Positions 41,103-49,890 of a stretch of 64,000 bases of DNA are shown here, one piece after another (positions within the stretch are counted from its first letter, which is position 1; each line of letters opens with the position of its first letter). The notes under the pieces were generated by a model. The model saw only the letters and a program-made list of their open reading frames with translations, was not told where the DNA came from and searched no databases. The position numbers and the translations under genes were made by a program. Source of the stretch: Scatosoma sp048465415 (lineage in GTDB: Bacteria; Bacillota; Clostridia; Christensenellales; Borkfalkiaceae); contig DBFWLO010000023.1 in NCBI GenBank assembly GCA_048465415.1, forward strand, positions 131,175-195,174, read 5' to 3'.

Positions 41103-42101
41103 ATGAGGGACATTCTCAACGAAATCAAAACCAAGGCCAAATCCCTGCACAAGAAGATCGTTCTTTGCGAAGGCGAGGACAAGCGAGTCGTCAAAGCCGC
41201 GGCCGACGCGACGAAAGAGGGAATTGCGGAGATCGTTCTGCTCGGCGACGAAGCGGCGATCAAGGCCGCCAACCCCGACGTGGAGCTGACGGGCGTTACG
41301 ATCGTAAATCCGCTAACTTCTTCCCGGCTGGCGGAATATAACGCGAAGCTCTGCGAATTGCGCGCGTCGAAGGGAATGACGCCCGATCAGGCCGCGAAAC
41401 TTTTGGCGGACGGCACCTATTTCGGCGCGATGATGCTGAAAATGGGCGAAGTGGACGGACTCGTTTCCGGCGCCTGCCATTCGACCGCGAATACCCTTCG
41501 TCCGGGACTTCAAATCATCAAGACTGCAAAGGGCGTTTCGGCGGTGTCCAGCTTCAATCTGATGATCTGCCCTCCTCAGGGCAACCAATATTGCCCCGAC
41601 GGACTCGTCGTCTTCGCCGACTGCGGACTCAATCCCACCTATACGAGCGAAGGTCTCGCCGACTGCGCGATCGCGACGGCAAAATCCGCGCGCGAGATCG
41701 CGGGGATCGAACCGAAAGTCGCCATGCTCTCTTTCTCGACCAAAGGCAGCGCCAGGCACGACAACGTGAACCTGGTGGCGGAAGCGGTAAGAATCGCGAA
41801 GGAAAAGGCGCCCGATCTGAAACTTGACGGCGAGCTCCAATTCGACGCCGCCATCGTGCCTTCCGTAGGCGAATTCAAAGCGCCCGGCTCCGAGGTCGCG
41901 GGACATGCCAACGTGTTCGTTTTCCCCGATCTGCAGGCCGGAAATATCGGTTATAAGATCGCGGAGCGCCTGGGCGGATTCATGGCCGTCGGTCCTATTT
42001 GCCAGGGTTTTGCCAAACCCCTCAACGATCTGTCGAGAGGCTGCAAGGCGGAGGACATCGTCGCCGCCGTCGCAATCACGGCGATGCAAACGCAATTCTA
42101 A
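41103..42101 (+). CDS. pta: Phosphate acetyltransferase
   Basis: Converts acetyl-CoA and phosphate to acetyl phosphate, first step of acetate fermentation. The short (332-residue) form lacking the N-terminal regulatory domain, as in Clostridia. Motifs: IVLCEGEDKRVVKAA, DGTYFGAMMLKMGEVDGLVSGA, PGLQIIKTAKGVSAVSS, and LSFSTKGSARHDNV with the catalytic Ser/Arg region, then VFPDLQAGNIGYKIAERLGG. AAGGAG precedes the ATG. ackA follows 18 bases downstream, so the two share a transcript and supply ATP by substrate-level phosphorylation. Confidence 0.97.
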   Translation: MRDILNEIKTKAKSLHKKIVLCEGEDKRVVKAAADATKEGIAEIVLLGDEAAIKAANPDVELTGVTIVNPLTSSRLAEYNAKLCELRASKGMTPDQAAKLLADGTYFGAMMLKMGEVDGLVSGACHSTANTLRPGLQIIKTAKGVSAVSSFNLMICPPQGNQYCPDGLVVFADCGLNPTYTSEGLADCAIATAKSAREIAGIEPKVAMLSFSTKGSARHDNVNLVAEAVRIAKEKAPDLKLDGELQFDAAIVPSVGEFKAPGSEVAGHANVFVFPDLQAGNIGYKIAERLGGFMAVGPICQGFAKPLNDLSRGCKAEDIVAAVAITAMQTQF

Positions 42102-42119
42102 TCGGGAGTAAAATCGTTC

Positions 42120-43313
42120 ATGAAAATTTTGGTCATCAATTCGGGAAGTTCGTCCCTCAAATATCAACTCATCGACATGGAGACGGAGAATGCGATCGCG
42201 AAAGGAAACTGCGAACGTATCGGTATCGAAGGCTCCAAACTCACGCATAAGGCGAACGGAAAAGAGATCGTTATCGAACAGGCGATGCCCGATCATAACG
42301 TCGCCGTCCAGCTCGTTTTGAAAGAGCTTACGGACCAAGAAAACGGCGTCATTTCTTCGATGGACGAGATCGACGCGGTCGGTCACAGAGTCGTCGCTTC
42401 GGGCGAAGCGTTCAAAAAGACGACGCTCGTGAGTCCGGAAGCTATGGTACTGATGGAGGAGATCAAAGACCTCGCGCCGCTCCATAACCCCGCGGCGATC
42501 GTCGGCGTAAAGGCCTGCCAGGCGGCGATGCCCAAAAAGCCGATGGCGCTCGTCTTCGATACGGGCTTCCATTTCACCATGCCCGATTACGCGTATATGT
42601 ACGCGGTCGATTACGCACACTACGAGAAATATAAGATCAGAAGATACGGCGCGCACGGCACCAGCCACAAATTCGTCTCTCAGGAAGCGGCGAAATATCT
42701 CGGCAAAAAGCCGGAAGAGCTGAAAATCGTCACCTGCCATCTCGGCAACGGTTCCTCGATCACGGCGGTGGACGGCGGCAAATGCGTCGACACCTCGATG
42801 GGCTTCACGCCGCTCGCCGGCGTGCCGATGGGAACCCGCAGCGGCGACATCGATTACGCGGCCGCGGAATATATCGCGAGAAAGGAAGGCATGGACGTTT
42901 CTCAGATGCTCGCCTATCTCAATAAAAAATGCGGTATGCTTGGAGTCTCCGGCGTTTCCAGCGATTTCCGGGATCTGACGGCGGCTTCCGACGAGGGCAA
43001 TAAGCGCGCGAAGCTGGCGCTCGATATGTTCTCCTATGCCTGCAAAAAATACGTCGGCGCGTATGCCGCGGCGATGAACGGCATGGACTGCCTCGTGTTT
43101 ACGGCGGGCGTGGGTGAAAACACCCCTTGCGTAAGAAAGGGAATCTGTGAAAATATGCAGTACCTCGGCCTCGAAATCGACGAAGAGAAGAACGCGGGAA
43201 AAAATACGGGCGCGATCCGGGATATTACGGGAAAGAACTCGAAAGTCAAGGTTCTCATCATTCCCACCAACGAAGAACTCGTCATTGCGCGGGAAACGAT
43301 GGAATTATTGTAA
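42120..43313 (+). CDS. ackA: Acetate kinase
   Basis: Transfers phosphate from acetyl phosphate to ADP, making ATP and acetate. Signatures: ILVINSGSSSLKYQLID at the N-terminus, VGHRVVASGE, VFDTGFHFTMP (usually DTAFHQTMP, carrying the catalytic Asp), RRYGAHGTSHKFV, CHLGNGSSITAV, GTRSGDID and FTAGVGENTP. Length 397 residues. The A-to-G and Q-to-F changes flank rather than remove the catalytic Asp. CGGGAG precedes the ATG. It ends the pta-ackA unit; the yceD gene has its own promoter. Confidence 0.97.
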   Translation: MKILVINSGSSSLKYQLIDMETENAIAKGNCERIGIEGSKLTHKANGKEIVIEQAMPDHNVAVQLVLKELTDQENGVISSMDEIDAVGHRVVASGEAFKKTTLVSPEAMVLMEEIKDLAPLHNPAAIVGVKACQAAMPKKPMALVFDTGFHFTMPDYAYMYAVDYAHYEKYKIRRYGAHGTSHKFVSQEAAKYLGKKPEELKIVTCHLGNGSSITAVDGGKCVDTSMGFTPLAGVPMGTRSGDIDYAAAEYIARKEGMDVSQMLAYLNKKCGMLGVSGVSSDFRDLTAASDEGNKRAKLALDMFSYACKKYVGAYAAAMNGMDCLVFTAGVGENTPCVRKGICENMQYLGLEIDEEKNAGKNTGAIRDITGKNSKVKVLIIPTNEELVIARETMELL

Positions 43314-43340
43314 ATTTTCCGCAAATTCCTCGAAAAAAAG

Positions 43341-43369
43341 TTGACAAACAGGCGGAAATATAATATACT
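43341..43369 (+). promoter_or_regulatory. Promoter of yceD-rpmF
   Basis: TTGACA (43341-43346), 17 bases, TATACT (43364-43369). The predicted start near 43376 leaves only about 9 bases before the first ATG and no Shine-Dalgarno, close to leaderless. Confidence 0.8.
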
Positions 43370-43384
43370 TTTAAAGTCGGTTTT

Positions 43385-43792
43385 ATGATGATTATCGATG
43401 TAAGAAAACTCAATGCGCAAAAGAAGTATTCCGGCAGACTCGAATTCGCATACGAGCCGCCCGAAAGTTTGATAGACATTCCTTTCGTGAAATTTTCCGC
43501 ACCCGTTAAAGTGGAGGCGGAATACGAGCTCTTTGAGGACGGTTCTCTCGAACTTAAGGGAAGAGTGGTCTGCCGCATTGAAGGACAATGCTCACGCTGT
43601 TTAAAAGATGCGTCTCAGGAAGTGGAAGGGGAGATAGACGCCTGTTTCCAGCCTTTTGAAGACGCCGACGACTATGCCTATACGGGCGGCGTCATCGATT
43701 TGACGAACGCGGTGAACGACGCGATCATGGCCTGTATGCCGCGCGTGCTTTCCTGCGGTGAGAATTGTCAAGGCATTCGGTACCCGAATTAA
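43385..43792 (+). CDS. yceD: YceD family protein (DUF177)
   Basis: Protein of the YceD/DUF177 family, almost always encoded next to rpmF and linked to 23S rRNA accumulation in plants and E. coli. The 135-residue sequence has the conserved RIEGQCSRCLKDA motif (CxxC) and the C-terminal cysteines of MPRVLSCGENCQGI, which probably bind a metal together. Two ATGs in tandem (43385, 43388) make the first residue uncertain. The mRNA leader is very short. rpmF begins 42 bases after the stop. Confidence 0.92.
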   Translation: MMIIDVRKLNAQKKYSGRLEFAYEPPESLIDIPFVKFSAPVKVEAEYELFEDGSLELKGRVVCRIEGQCSRCLKDASQEVEGEIDACFQPFEDADDYAYTGGVIDLTNAVNDAIMACMPRVLSCGENCQGIRYPN

Positions 43793-43834
43793 ACGGCGGA
43801 GAAAATTCAAAGAATATTAAGAAGAGGTGTAAAT

Positions 43835-44026
43835 ATGGCAGTACCTAAGAGTAAACAATCCAAGAGCAGAACCAATAAGAGATTCGCGAATTATAAAGCC
43901 ACGGCCGCAACGCTCGTGGAATGTCCTCATTGCCACGAACTGACCGAGGCGCACAGAGTCTGCAAAAACTGCGGTTTCTACGACGGCAAAGAAGTCATTT
44001 CCCAGAAAGAAGAAAAGAAAAACTGA
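43835..44026 (+). CDS. rpmF: Ribosomal protein bL32
   Basis: Large-subunit ribosomal protein, 63 residues. N-terminus MAVPKSKQSKSRTNKRFANY is close to the universal bL32 start, and the zinc ribbon is intact: CPHCHELTEAHRVCKNCGFYDG, i.e. the C+ zinc-binding form. AAGAGGTG precedes the ATG. Cotranscription with yceD is normal across bacteria. A terminator follows at 44049. Confidence 0.97.
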   Translation: MAVPKSKQSKSRTNKRFANYKATAATLVECPHCHELTEAHRVCKNCGFYDGKEVISQKEEKKN

Positions 44027-44048
44027 TCGTCTAAACAACGGGCTTTTA

Positions 44049-44079
44049 GGCGGGTTGCTTTGTGCATCCCGCTTTTTTG
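44049..44079 (+). terminator. Terminator of yceD-rpmF
   Basis: GCGGG (44050-44054) with CCCGC (44068-44072) plus an inner TGC/GCA pairing, followed by T6. Confidence 0.8.
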
Positions 44080-44144
44080 CGTTACGTACCTTTTCCTGAA
44101 TTTGTCAGTTTTTAATTTTTTTACCACGGTTAAGTTCAAAAGAC

Positions 44145-44174
44145 TTGACAGGACTCAGCGAATTGCGTTATAAT
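44145..44174 (+). promoter_or_regulatory. Promoter of the copper ATPase gene
   Basis: TTGACA (44145-44150), 18 bases, TATAAT (44169-44174). Leader of about 85 bases containing a small GACCGA/TCGGTC hairpin (44218-44235). Confidence 0.8.
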
Positions 44175-44267
44175 AAAACCGCGTTTGAAAGACTTGGAAA
44201 GCGTACATACTGTCAAGGACCGACAAGGTTCGGTCTGCGGGTTTTAGGCATATAGAAGGAGCAATAT

Positions 44268-46763
44268 ATGAAAGAAAAATTTACGGTGACGGGTATGACC
44301 TGTTCCGCGTGTTCCGCGGGGATAGAGCGTACCTTAAATAAAATAGAAGGCATGGAGAAGGCGGAAGTCTCGCTGATGGGCGAGTCGATGACGGTGGAAT
44401 ACGACGAGAAAAAAGTTTCGCGGGAACGGATCGTCAAAGCCGTGGAGGACCTCGGTTACGGCGCGCTGCCTTTCGACGATAAAACGCTGAAAAAACGGGA
44501 GCCGCAGTCGGACGCGCTGAAACGCCGCTTCTTTATTTCGCTCTTCTTTCTCCTGCCGCTCATGTACTTTTCGATGGGCGAAATGATCGGCCTGCCCCAG
44601 CCTTCCAACATTGTAAATTATACGATACAGCTCGTTTTGACGCTCGTCATCACGGTCGTCAACTTCCGTTTTTTCACGAACGGCGTCAAAGCGCTCTTCA
44701 AGCGCGTGCCCAATATGGACACTCTGGTCGCCATCGGCTCCGCGGCTTCGCTATTGTATAGTCTCGTGCTGACGGTGCGGGTATACGCGGGCTGGGAACA
44801 TCACGCGCATATGTTTTACGAATCGGCGGCGATGATTCTGACGCTCGTCACGCTCGGCAAGTGGCTGGAAGAAAAATCCCGCCGCAGGACTGGCGAAGAG
44901 GTGGAAAAACTCATACGGCTCATGCCCGACACGGTCACGGTCGATCGGAACGGCGCGGAAGCGACGATTCCGTTTGCGGAAATTCTCCCCGGCGATCTGC
45001 TGATCGTAAGACAGGGGGACTATATTCCCGTGGACGGTAAGATCGTGGAAGGCCACGCCTTTGTCGACCGCGCGGCGATCACGGGCGAGAGTATGCCGGT
45101 AGAGGTCGGCGAAGGGGACGGCGTGACGGGCGCGGACATCGTCAGGAGCGGCTTCGTCAAGGTCGTCGCCGAAAAAGTCGGCGCGGAAACGACGCTTTCT
45201 CAGATCGTGCGCATGGTGAAGGAAGCCGGCGCGAGCAAAGCGCCCATTCAACGGATCGCCGATAAGATCGCCGGCGTGTTCGTACCCGTAGTGACGCTCA
45301 TCGCGCTCATCACCTTCGTCGTCTGGACGGCGACGACGCGGGAGATCGGTACGGCGGCGAATTACGCGATCAGCGTCCTCGTCATCTCCTGTCCCTGCGC
45401 GCTCGGTCTCGCCACGCCCGTGGCGGTGATGGCGGCGACGGGAAAGGGCATGTCGCTCGGCATTCTCTATAAGGACGCAGAGGCCCTGCAAAAGGCTCAG
45501 CACGTCAACTGCGTGCTCCTCGATAAAACGGCCACCCTCACTGTCGGCGCGCCGCAGGTGACCGATTTTGAGCCTTTAACGAAGGATAAGGAGTTCGCCC
45601 TGAAACTCGCGGCGTCGATCGAGGCGCATTCCAATCACCCGATCGCGGACTGCGTGAGAGCTTACGCGGAAACCTACGTCCCCGCGGGCGCGCTGCGCAC
45701 GGAAAATTACCGCTACGAAATGGGAAAAGGCGCCTTGGCGGAATACGAAGGCGTAAGCTATCGTCTGGGCAATCGTAAACTGCTCGGCCCGGCGCTGCAA
45801 AAATCCGCCTTCGAACGGGAAAAAAGATACGCGAGCGAAGGAAAGACGGTTGTCTTTCTCGCGGACGAGAAAAAGCTTCTGGCCGTGTTCGCTGTCGCGG
45901 ATACTTTGAAGGAGACGAGCGAAGAGGCAGTGCGGTCGCTGAAAGAGCGGAAAATCCGCGTGGCGATGCTTACGGGCGACAGCGAAAACGTCGCGAAGGC
46001 GATCGCGGAAAAAGTCGGCCTCGACGAATACTTCGCCGAAGCCCTGCCCGAAGATAAGACGAAAGCGGTCGAGCGGGTACAGCAGGTCGGCGGCTATGTG
46101 GCGATGGTCGGCGACGGCATCAACGACAGCCCCGCTTTGAAGGCCGCGGACGTGGGCGTGGCGATGGGCACGGGTACGGACATCGCGATCGACAGCGCGG
46201 ACGTAGTGCTCGTCAGCGGCGATCTTCGTTCGGTGAGCACGATGGTGGATCTGAGCAAAGCGGCGGTGAAAAACATCAAAGAGAACCTGTTTTGGGCGTT
46301 TTTCTATAACTGCGTGGCGATCCCCGTCGCGGCGGGCGCGTTCTCTTTCGTCAATTTCACTCTGAACCCGATGATCGCGGCGGCCTGCATGAGTTTAAGC
46401 TCGCTGTTTGTCGTGCTGAACGCGCTGCGGCTCACAAGATTCAAAAAAGACAAAAAACCCAAACAGCGCCGGGCGGACGTTCCCAACAACGCGCCGCGTT
46501 CCCTGACGGAAACGATCGGCGGCAAACAAAATAAAGAAGAGGAGACAAAGCAAATGACCAAAACATTGAAGATCGAAGGTATGATGTGCAACCACTGCGT
46601 CATGCACGTGACGAAGGCGCTGGAAGGCGTCGCGGGCGTTGAAAAGGCGGACGTAGATTTGGAAGGAAAAAAAGCGACGGTGACGCTTACCTGCGAAGTC
46701 GCAGACTCCGCGCTCTCCGGCGCCGTCAAAGACGCGGGCTACGAAGTGACGGAAATCAGATAA
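44268..46763 (+). CDS. copA: Cu+-translocating P-type ATPase with C-terminal CopZ-like domain (CopA-CopZ fusion)
   Basis: Copper exporter of the P1B-1 type, 831 residues. N-terminal HMA domain with GMTCSAC (Cys12, Cys15); TGES actuator motif; CPC in SCPCALGLATP near residue 376; SNHPIA; GDGINDSP; FFYNCVAIPVA and MSLSS in the last membrane helices, which together specify Cu+. The phosphorylation motif reads DKTAT (Asp419, Ala422) instead of DKTGT. After a hydrophilic linker (~735-762) a second HMA domain is fused, with GMMCNHC (Cys774, Cys777). The Met at 763 has AAGAGGAG 9 bases upstream and may start a free CopZ-like chaperone. The ArsR-type regulator gene is 3 genes along. Confidence 0.93.
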   Translation: MKEKFTVTGMTCSACSAGIERTLNKIEGMEKAEVSLMGESMTVEYDEKKVSRERIVKAVEDLGYGALPFDDKTLKKREPQSDALKRRFFISLFFLLPLMYFSMGEMIGLPQPSNIVNYTIQLVLTLVITVVNFRFFTNGVKALFKRVPNMDTLVAIGSAASLLYSLVLTVRVYAGWEHHAHMFYESAAMILTLVTLGKWLEEKSRRRTGEEVEKLIRLMPDTVTVDRNGAEATIPFAEILPGDLLIVRQGDYIPVDGKIVEGHAFVDRAAITGESMPVEVGEGDGVTGADIVRSGFVKVVAEKVGAETTLSQIVRMVKEAGASKAPIQRIADKIAGVFVPVVTLIALITFVVWTATTREIGTAANYAISVLVISCPCALGLATPVAVMAATGKGMSLGILYKDAEALQKAQHVNCVLLDKTATLTVGAPQVTDFEPLTKDKEFALKLAASIEAHSNHPIADCVRAYAETYVPAGALRTENYRYEMGKGALAEYEGVSYRLGNRKLLGPALQKSAFEREKRYASEGKTVVFLADEKKLLAVFAVADTLKETSEEAVRSLKERKIRVAMLTGDSENVAKAIAEKVGLDEYFAEALPEDKTKAVERVQQVGGYVAMVGDGINDSPALKAADVGVAMGTGTDIAIDSADVVLVSGDLRSVSTMVDLSKAAVKNIKENLFWAFFYNCVAIPVAAGAFSFVNFTLNPMIAAACMSLSSLFVVLNALRLTRFKKDKKPKQRRADVPNNAPRSLTETIGGKQNKEEETKQMTKTLKIEGMMCNHCVMHVTKALEGVAGVEKADVDLEGKKATVTLTCEVADSALSGAVKDAGYEVTEIR
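46554..46763 (+). other. Possible internal translation start producing a free CopZ-like protein
   Basis: In-frame ATG at 46554 is preceded by AAGAGGAG (46537-46544) with a 9-base gap. The product, 69 residues with GMMCNHC, would be a complete HMA copper chaperone like CopZ. Either a once separate copZ has been fused in frame, or both forms are made. Confidence 0.5.
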
Positions 46764-46805
46764 ACGCGAGGGCTTGAAGATCGGGCGTACGCGGCGGAGA
46801 AGAAA

Positions 46806-47519
46806 ATGATTATCAGAGAAGACATCGGACAATATATGCGGGACTTGAAGTCCTGGCTCGACGAGACCGCCGAAAGCGGTCTGGAAGAAATGTCCGATTT
46901 CTTTGCCGGGCGGCTCGATTGCTACGAAGAGCACATGTCTCTCTGGTCGGAGGCTTATCGGAAGTTTGCCGCACTGCTGCCCGATTCCTGCGTGGAAATA
47001 CTCGATTTAGGCTGCGGCACGGGGCTCGAACTGGACGAAATTTTCAAACGCCTTCCGAACGTGCGGGTGACGGGCGTGGATATGTGCCGCGAGATGCTCG
47101 ATCGTCTGGCGGCAAAACACCCCGGCAAAGACTTACGCCTGGTGTGCGAGGATTATTTTAGGTACGACATGCCCGCGGAACATTGGGACGCGGCGATCTC
47201 CTTTGAAAGTCTGCATCATTTTTTGCCGGGGCAAAAGCTCGGACTCTATCGGAAAATATACAAAGCGCTGAAAAGGGGCGGCGTATTCGTTTACGGGGAT
47301 TATATCGCCTGCTGCGGCGAGGAGGAAGAGTTGCTGCGGGAAACGTATCTCGATAAGCGCGGACGTTCGGAAATCGAGGAAGACTCGTTCGTACATTTCG
47401 ATATACCGCTTACGGAGGAGCACGAGCTCGAAGTACTGCGGAAAGCGGGGTTCGAGCGGGCGGAAGTTCTGGACAGCATCGACGGCGCGACTTTGATCCG
47501 CGCGGAAAAAAGCCGATAA
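46806..47519 (+). CDS. Class I SAM-dependent methyltransferase
   Basis: A 237-residue methyltransferase. Motif I is VEILDLGCGTGLELDEI near residue 63, motif II VTGVDMCREML, and the post-motif region WDAAISFESLHHFLPGQK resembles small-molecule methyltransferases. An N-terminal helical segment of ~45 residues precedes the Rossmann fold. Substrate is unknown. It follows the copper ATPase by 42 bases with GGAG upstream of the ATG, and may be read from the same transcript. Confidence 0.85.
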   Translation: MIIREDIGQYMRDLKSWLDETAESGLEEMSDFFAGRLDCYEEHMSLWSEAYRKFAALLPDSCVEILDLGCGTGLELDEIFKRLPNVRVTGVDMCREMLDRLAAKHPGKDLRLVCEDYFRYDMPAEHWDAAISFESLHHFLPGQKLGLYRKIYKALKRGGVFVYGDYIACCGEEEELLRETYLDKRGRSEIEEDSFVHFDIPLTEEHELEVLRKAGFERAEVLDSIDGATLIRAEKSR

Positions 47520-47592
47520 ACGAAAAGCGTCCGTAAGAAATTATGACAAAATAAATTCAGGCACGACAAAATCAGACAGGCAGGGGACATCT

Positions 47593-47610
47593 GTATATGT
47601 TATCATATTC
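47593..47610. promoter_or_regulatory. Possible operator upstream of the ArsR-type gene
   Basis: GTATATG-TTAT-CATATTC is a near-perfect inverted repeat (one mismatch) 28 bases before the start codon, overlapping a weak CAGACA-17-TATGTT promoter. ArsR-family regulators often bind such sites in their own promoters. Confidence 0.4.
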
Positions 47611-47637
47611 ACGACGAAACATATAGGAGGAAAACTC

Positions 47638-47976
47638 ATGTCCGAAATGCTGCTGCTCGACAAACGCACCCAGGGCCTCATCGAGGATTACGTACCGCAA
47701 GGCGAAATTCTCGAAGGCGTGGTGTGCTTTTTTTCTGTCTTTGCCGATTATACGAGGGTAAAGATCTTATCCGCGCTCGCCATCAGCGAGCTTTGCGTCA
47801 CCGACCTTTCCAGGATCCTCAATATCAACCAGACCACGGTCTCTCATCAGCTGCGATTTTTGAAGAGCGCGGGGATCGTCAAAAGCTGCCGGCAGGGCAA
47901 AGTGATCTTTTACAGTCTCACCAACGACTCCATAAACGACGTTTTACTCAAAGGAATCGAGTTTTTAGGCTGCTGA
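47638..47976 (+). CDS. ArsR/SmtB-family transcriptional regulator
   Basis: A 112-residue winged-helix repressor. The HTH core reads ADYTRVKILSALAISELCVTDLSRILNINQTTVSHQLRFLKSAGIV, diagnostic for ArsR/SmtB. ELCVTDLS in helix 3 has the Cys of the alpha-3 metal site but lacks the second Cys of the ELCVCDL motif, so a metal ligand set cannot be stated. AGGAGG precedes the ATG. It lies downstream of the copper ATPase and could regulate it, but Firmicutes copper operons normally use CopY or CsoR, so the ligand remains open. Confidence 0.9.
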   Translation: MSEMLLLDKRTQGLIEDYVPQGEILEGVVCFFSVFADYTRVKILSALAISELCVTDLSRILNINQTTVSHQLRFLKSAGIVKSCRQGKVIFYSLTNDSINDVLLKGIEFLGC

Positions 47977-48000
47977 ATGTAATTATTTCCCTCGTATCCC

Positions 48001-48029
48001 TTGCAAAATCGCTGAAATTGGTATATAAT
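48001..48029 (+). promoter_or_regulatory. Promoter of the uvrC-mutS2 operon
   Basis: TTGCAA (48001-48006), 17 bases, TATAAT (48024-48029), 44 bases before the uvrC start. Confidence 0.8.
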
Positions 48030-48073
48030 AATAACGTTGACTGCCGAGCGTCTGCCGCAGTCCGCGGAGCGAT

Positions 48074-49885
48074 ATGAGCGAATTACAGGAGAAACTCAAA
48101 CTTTTGCCCGACAGTCCGGGCGTGTATATCATGCTGGACAAGGACAATATCGTCATTTACGTAGGAAAGGCGCGCATTCTCAAAAATCGGGTGCGTCAAT
48201 ATTTTCACGGCTCGGAGAAGCCGGAAAAGGTCGCGGCGATGGTGGAACACATCGCGGATTTCTATTACATCATCACCAAGACGGAAATTGACGCGCTCGC
48301 GCTGGAAAACAACCTCATTAAGAAGTACAAACCCAAGTACAATATTCTTTTAAAAGACGACAAGACATATCCCTATATCAAAGCGCACACGCGGGAGGAA
48401 TTTCCGCGCTTTTCCATTACGCGGAAAATCAAAAAAAAGGACGGAAAATATTTCGGTCCCTTCATGGGCGGGATTCGCTGCAAAGAGATTTTAGACGTCG
48501 CCGCTTCCGTATACAATATCCGGCTCTGTTCGATCGCCATCGGCGAAAAGCCGAAAAAGCCCTGTCTCGCCTATCATCTGCACCGCTGTCTTGCCCCGTG
48601 CGCGCATCTGTGCACGAAAGAAGAATATGCCGAGCGGGTGAAAAAGACGCTTTCCTTCCTCGACGGAAATTACGAGGAGGCGGAACAGATCCTCAGGGAA
48701 AAAATGCTGAAATTCGCCGAAAACGAGGAATTCGAGCTGGCGATGGAATACCGCGGCAAACTGGCGATGCTTTCGAAGCTCAAACTCAAACGGATCACTT
48801 CCCTCAACCGCTGTATCAACGCGGACATCATCGCTTTGAAAACGAACAATCTCTATACCGCGGTCAATATTCTCATCACCCGCAGCGGGATTATGCAGGG
48901 CGGGAGCAATTTCGCGCTCGAAGACGCTTCGCTTTCGGAATCCGACGCTCTTACGGCGTTTATCATTCAGTACTATTCCGCGCACGAGATCCCCGAGGAG
49001 ATCATCACCGCCGAATACTGCGAAAAGGAACTGCTCGAAAATTTCTTTCTGGAAAATTTCGATAAAAAAGTGGACGTCGTATTCGCCAAACAGGGCGTTC
49101 GGCGCCAGCTTCTCGAAATGGCGGAACGAAACGCGGAGGAGTATCTTTCCAAGTCCATCGACAAGATCAAGCATAAAGACGATATGACGAAAAACGCCTG
49201 CGCGCGGCTCAAAGAGATTCTGGGACTCAGCCGCTATCCCAAACGCATGGAGTGTTACGATATTTCCAACATCAGCGGCGTCGACAAGGTCGGCTCGATG
49301 GTGGTGTTTTCCGACGGCGAACCGGACCGGACGAGTTATCGCCGTTTTAAGATCAAGACGGTGGAAGGTTCGGACGATTTCGCCTCCTTGCAGGAGGTGT
49401 TAAGGCGCCGGCTTTCCAAGCTCGGCACCGACGAAGAAGCGCGCTTTCCCAAACCCGACCTCATCGTCATCGACGGCGGCAAGGGCCAGCTCTCCTCCGT
49501 ACAGGAAATTTTCGAGGAACTGGGCGTGACCGGAATCGACCTGATTTCGCTCGCCAAGCGCGAGGAAGAGGTTTTTACGCCCTATCTCGACGAGAGCGTC
49601 AAAATCGATCACCGAGATTACGTGTTGAAAATGTTGCAGCGGATCCGCGACGAAGCGCACAGGTTCGCGATCACTTATTTCAGGAGCCTGCATTCCAAAC
49701 GCAACCTCGCTTCCGTTCTCGCGGAGATCGAGGGGGTAGGGAAAAAGAAACAGATCGCGCTCATGGAGAAATTCGGTACGATCGACAAGATCATGAACGC
49801 GAGTACGGAAGAGCTCATGCAGGCGGAAGGCATCGGCGAGGAGCTCGCCAAACGCATCAAATATTATTTCGAGGAAAAACTGTAA
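48074..49885 (+). CDS. uvrC: Excinuclease ABC subunit C
   Basis: Dual-incision nuclease of nucleotide-excision repair. N-terminal GIY-YIG domain (PGVYIMLDKDNIVIYVGKA), then the UVR motif near residue 205-235 (KFAENEEFELAMEYRGKLAML), the RNase H-like C-terminal nuclease (RMECYDISNISG, VIDGGKGQLSSV, RDEAHRFAITYFRSLHSKR), and two helix-hairpin-helix motifs at the end (IEGVGKKKQIALM, AEGIGEELAKRI). Length 603 residues, normal. First gene of a dense run of five co-oriented genes. Confidence 0.97.
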   Translation: MSELQEKLKLLPDSPGVYIMLDKDNIVIYVGKARILKNRVRQYFHGSEKPEKVAAMVEHIADFYYIITKTEIDALALENNLIKKYKPKYNILLKDDKTYPYIKAHTREEFPRFSITRKIKKKDGKYFGPFMGGIRCKEILDVAASVYNIRLCSIAIGEKPKKPCLAYHLHRCLAPCAHLCTKEEYAERVKKTLSFLDGNYEEAEQILREKMLKFAENEEFELAMEYRGKLAMLSKLKLKRITSLNRCINADIIALKTNNLYTAVNILITRSGIMQGGSNFALEDASLSESDALTAFIIQYYSAHEIPEEIITAEYCEKELLENFFLENFDKKVDVVFAKQGVRRQLLEMAERNAEEYLSKSIDKIKHKDDMTKNACARLKEILGLSRYPKRMECYDISNISGVDKVGSMVVFSDGEPDRTSYRRFKIKTVEGSDDFASLQEVLRRRLSKLGTDEEARFPKPDLIVIDGGKGQLSSVQEIFEELGVTGIDLISLAKREEEVFTPYLDESVKIDHRDYVLKMLQRIRDEAHRFAITYFRSLHSKRNLASVLAEIEGVGKKKQIALMEKFGTIDKIMNASTEELMQAEGIGEELAKRIKYYFEEKL

Positions 49886-49890
49886 AACGT

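Noticed and set aside
44218..44243. Hairpin GACCGA/TCGGTC followed by a short T-run in the copper ATPase leader, as a possible attenuator or riboswitch
   Set aside because: The stem is only 6 bp, four bases separate it from a T4 run, and no further conserved structure is visible.
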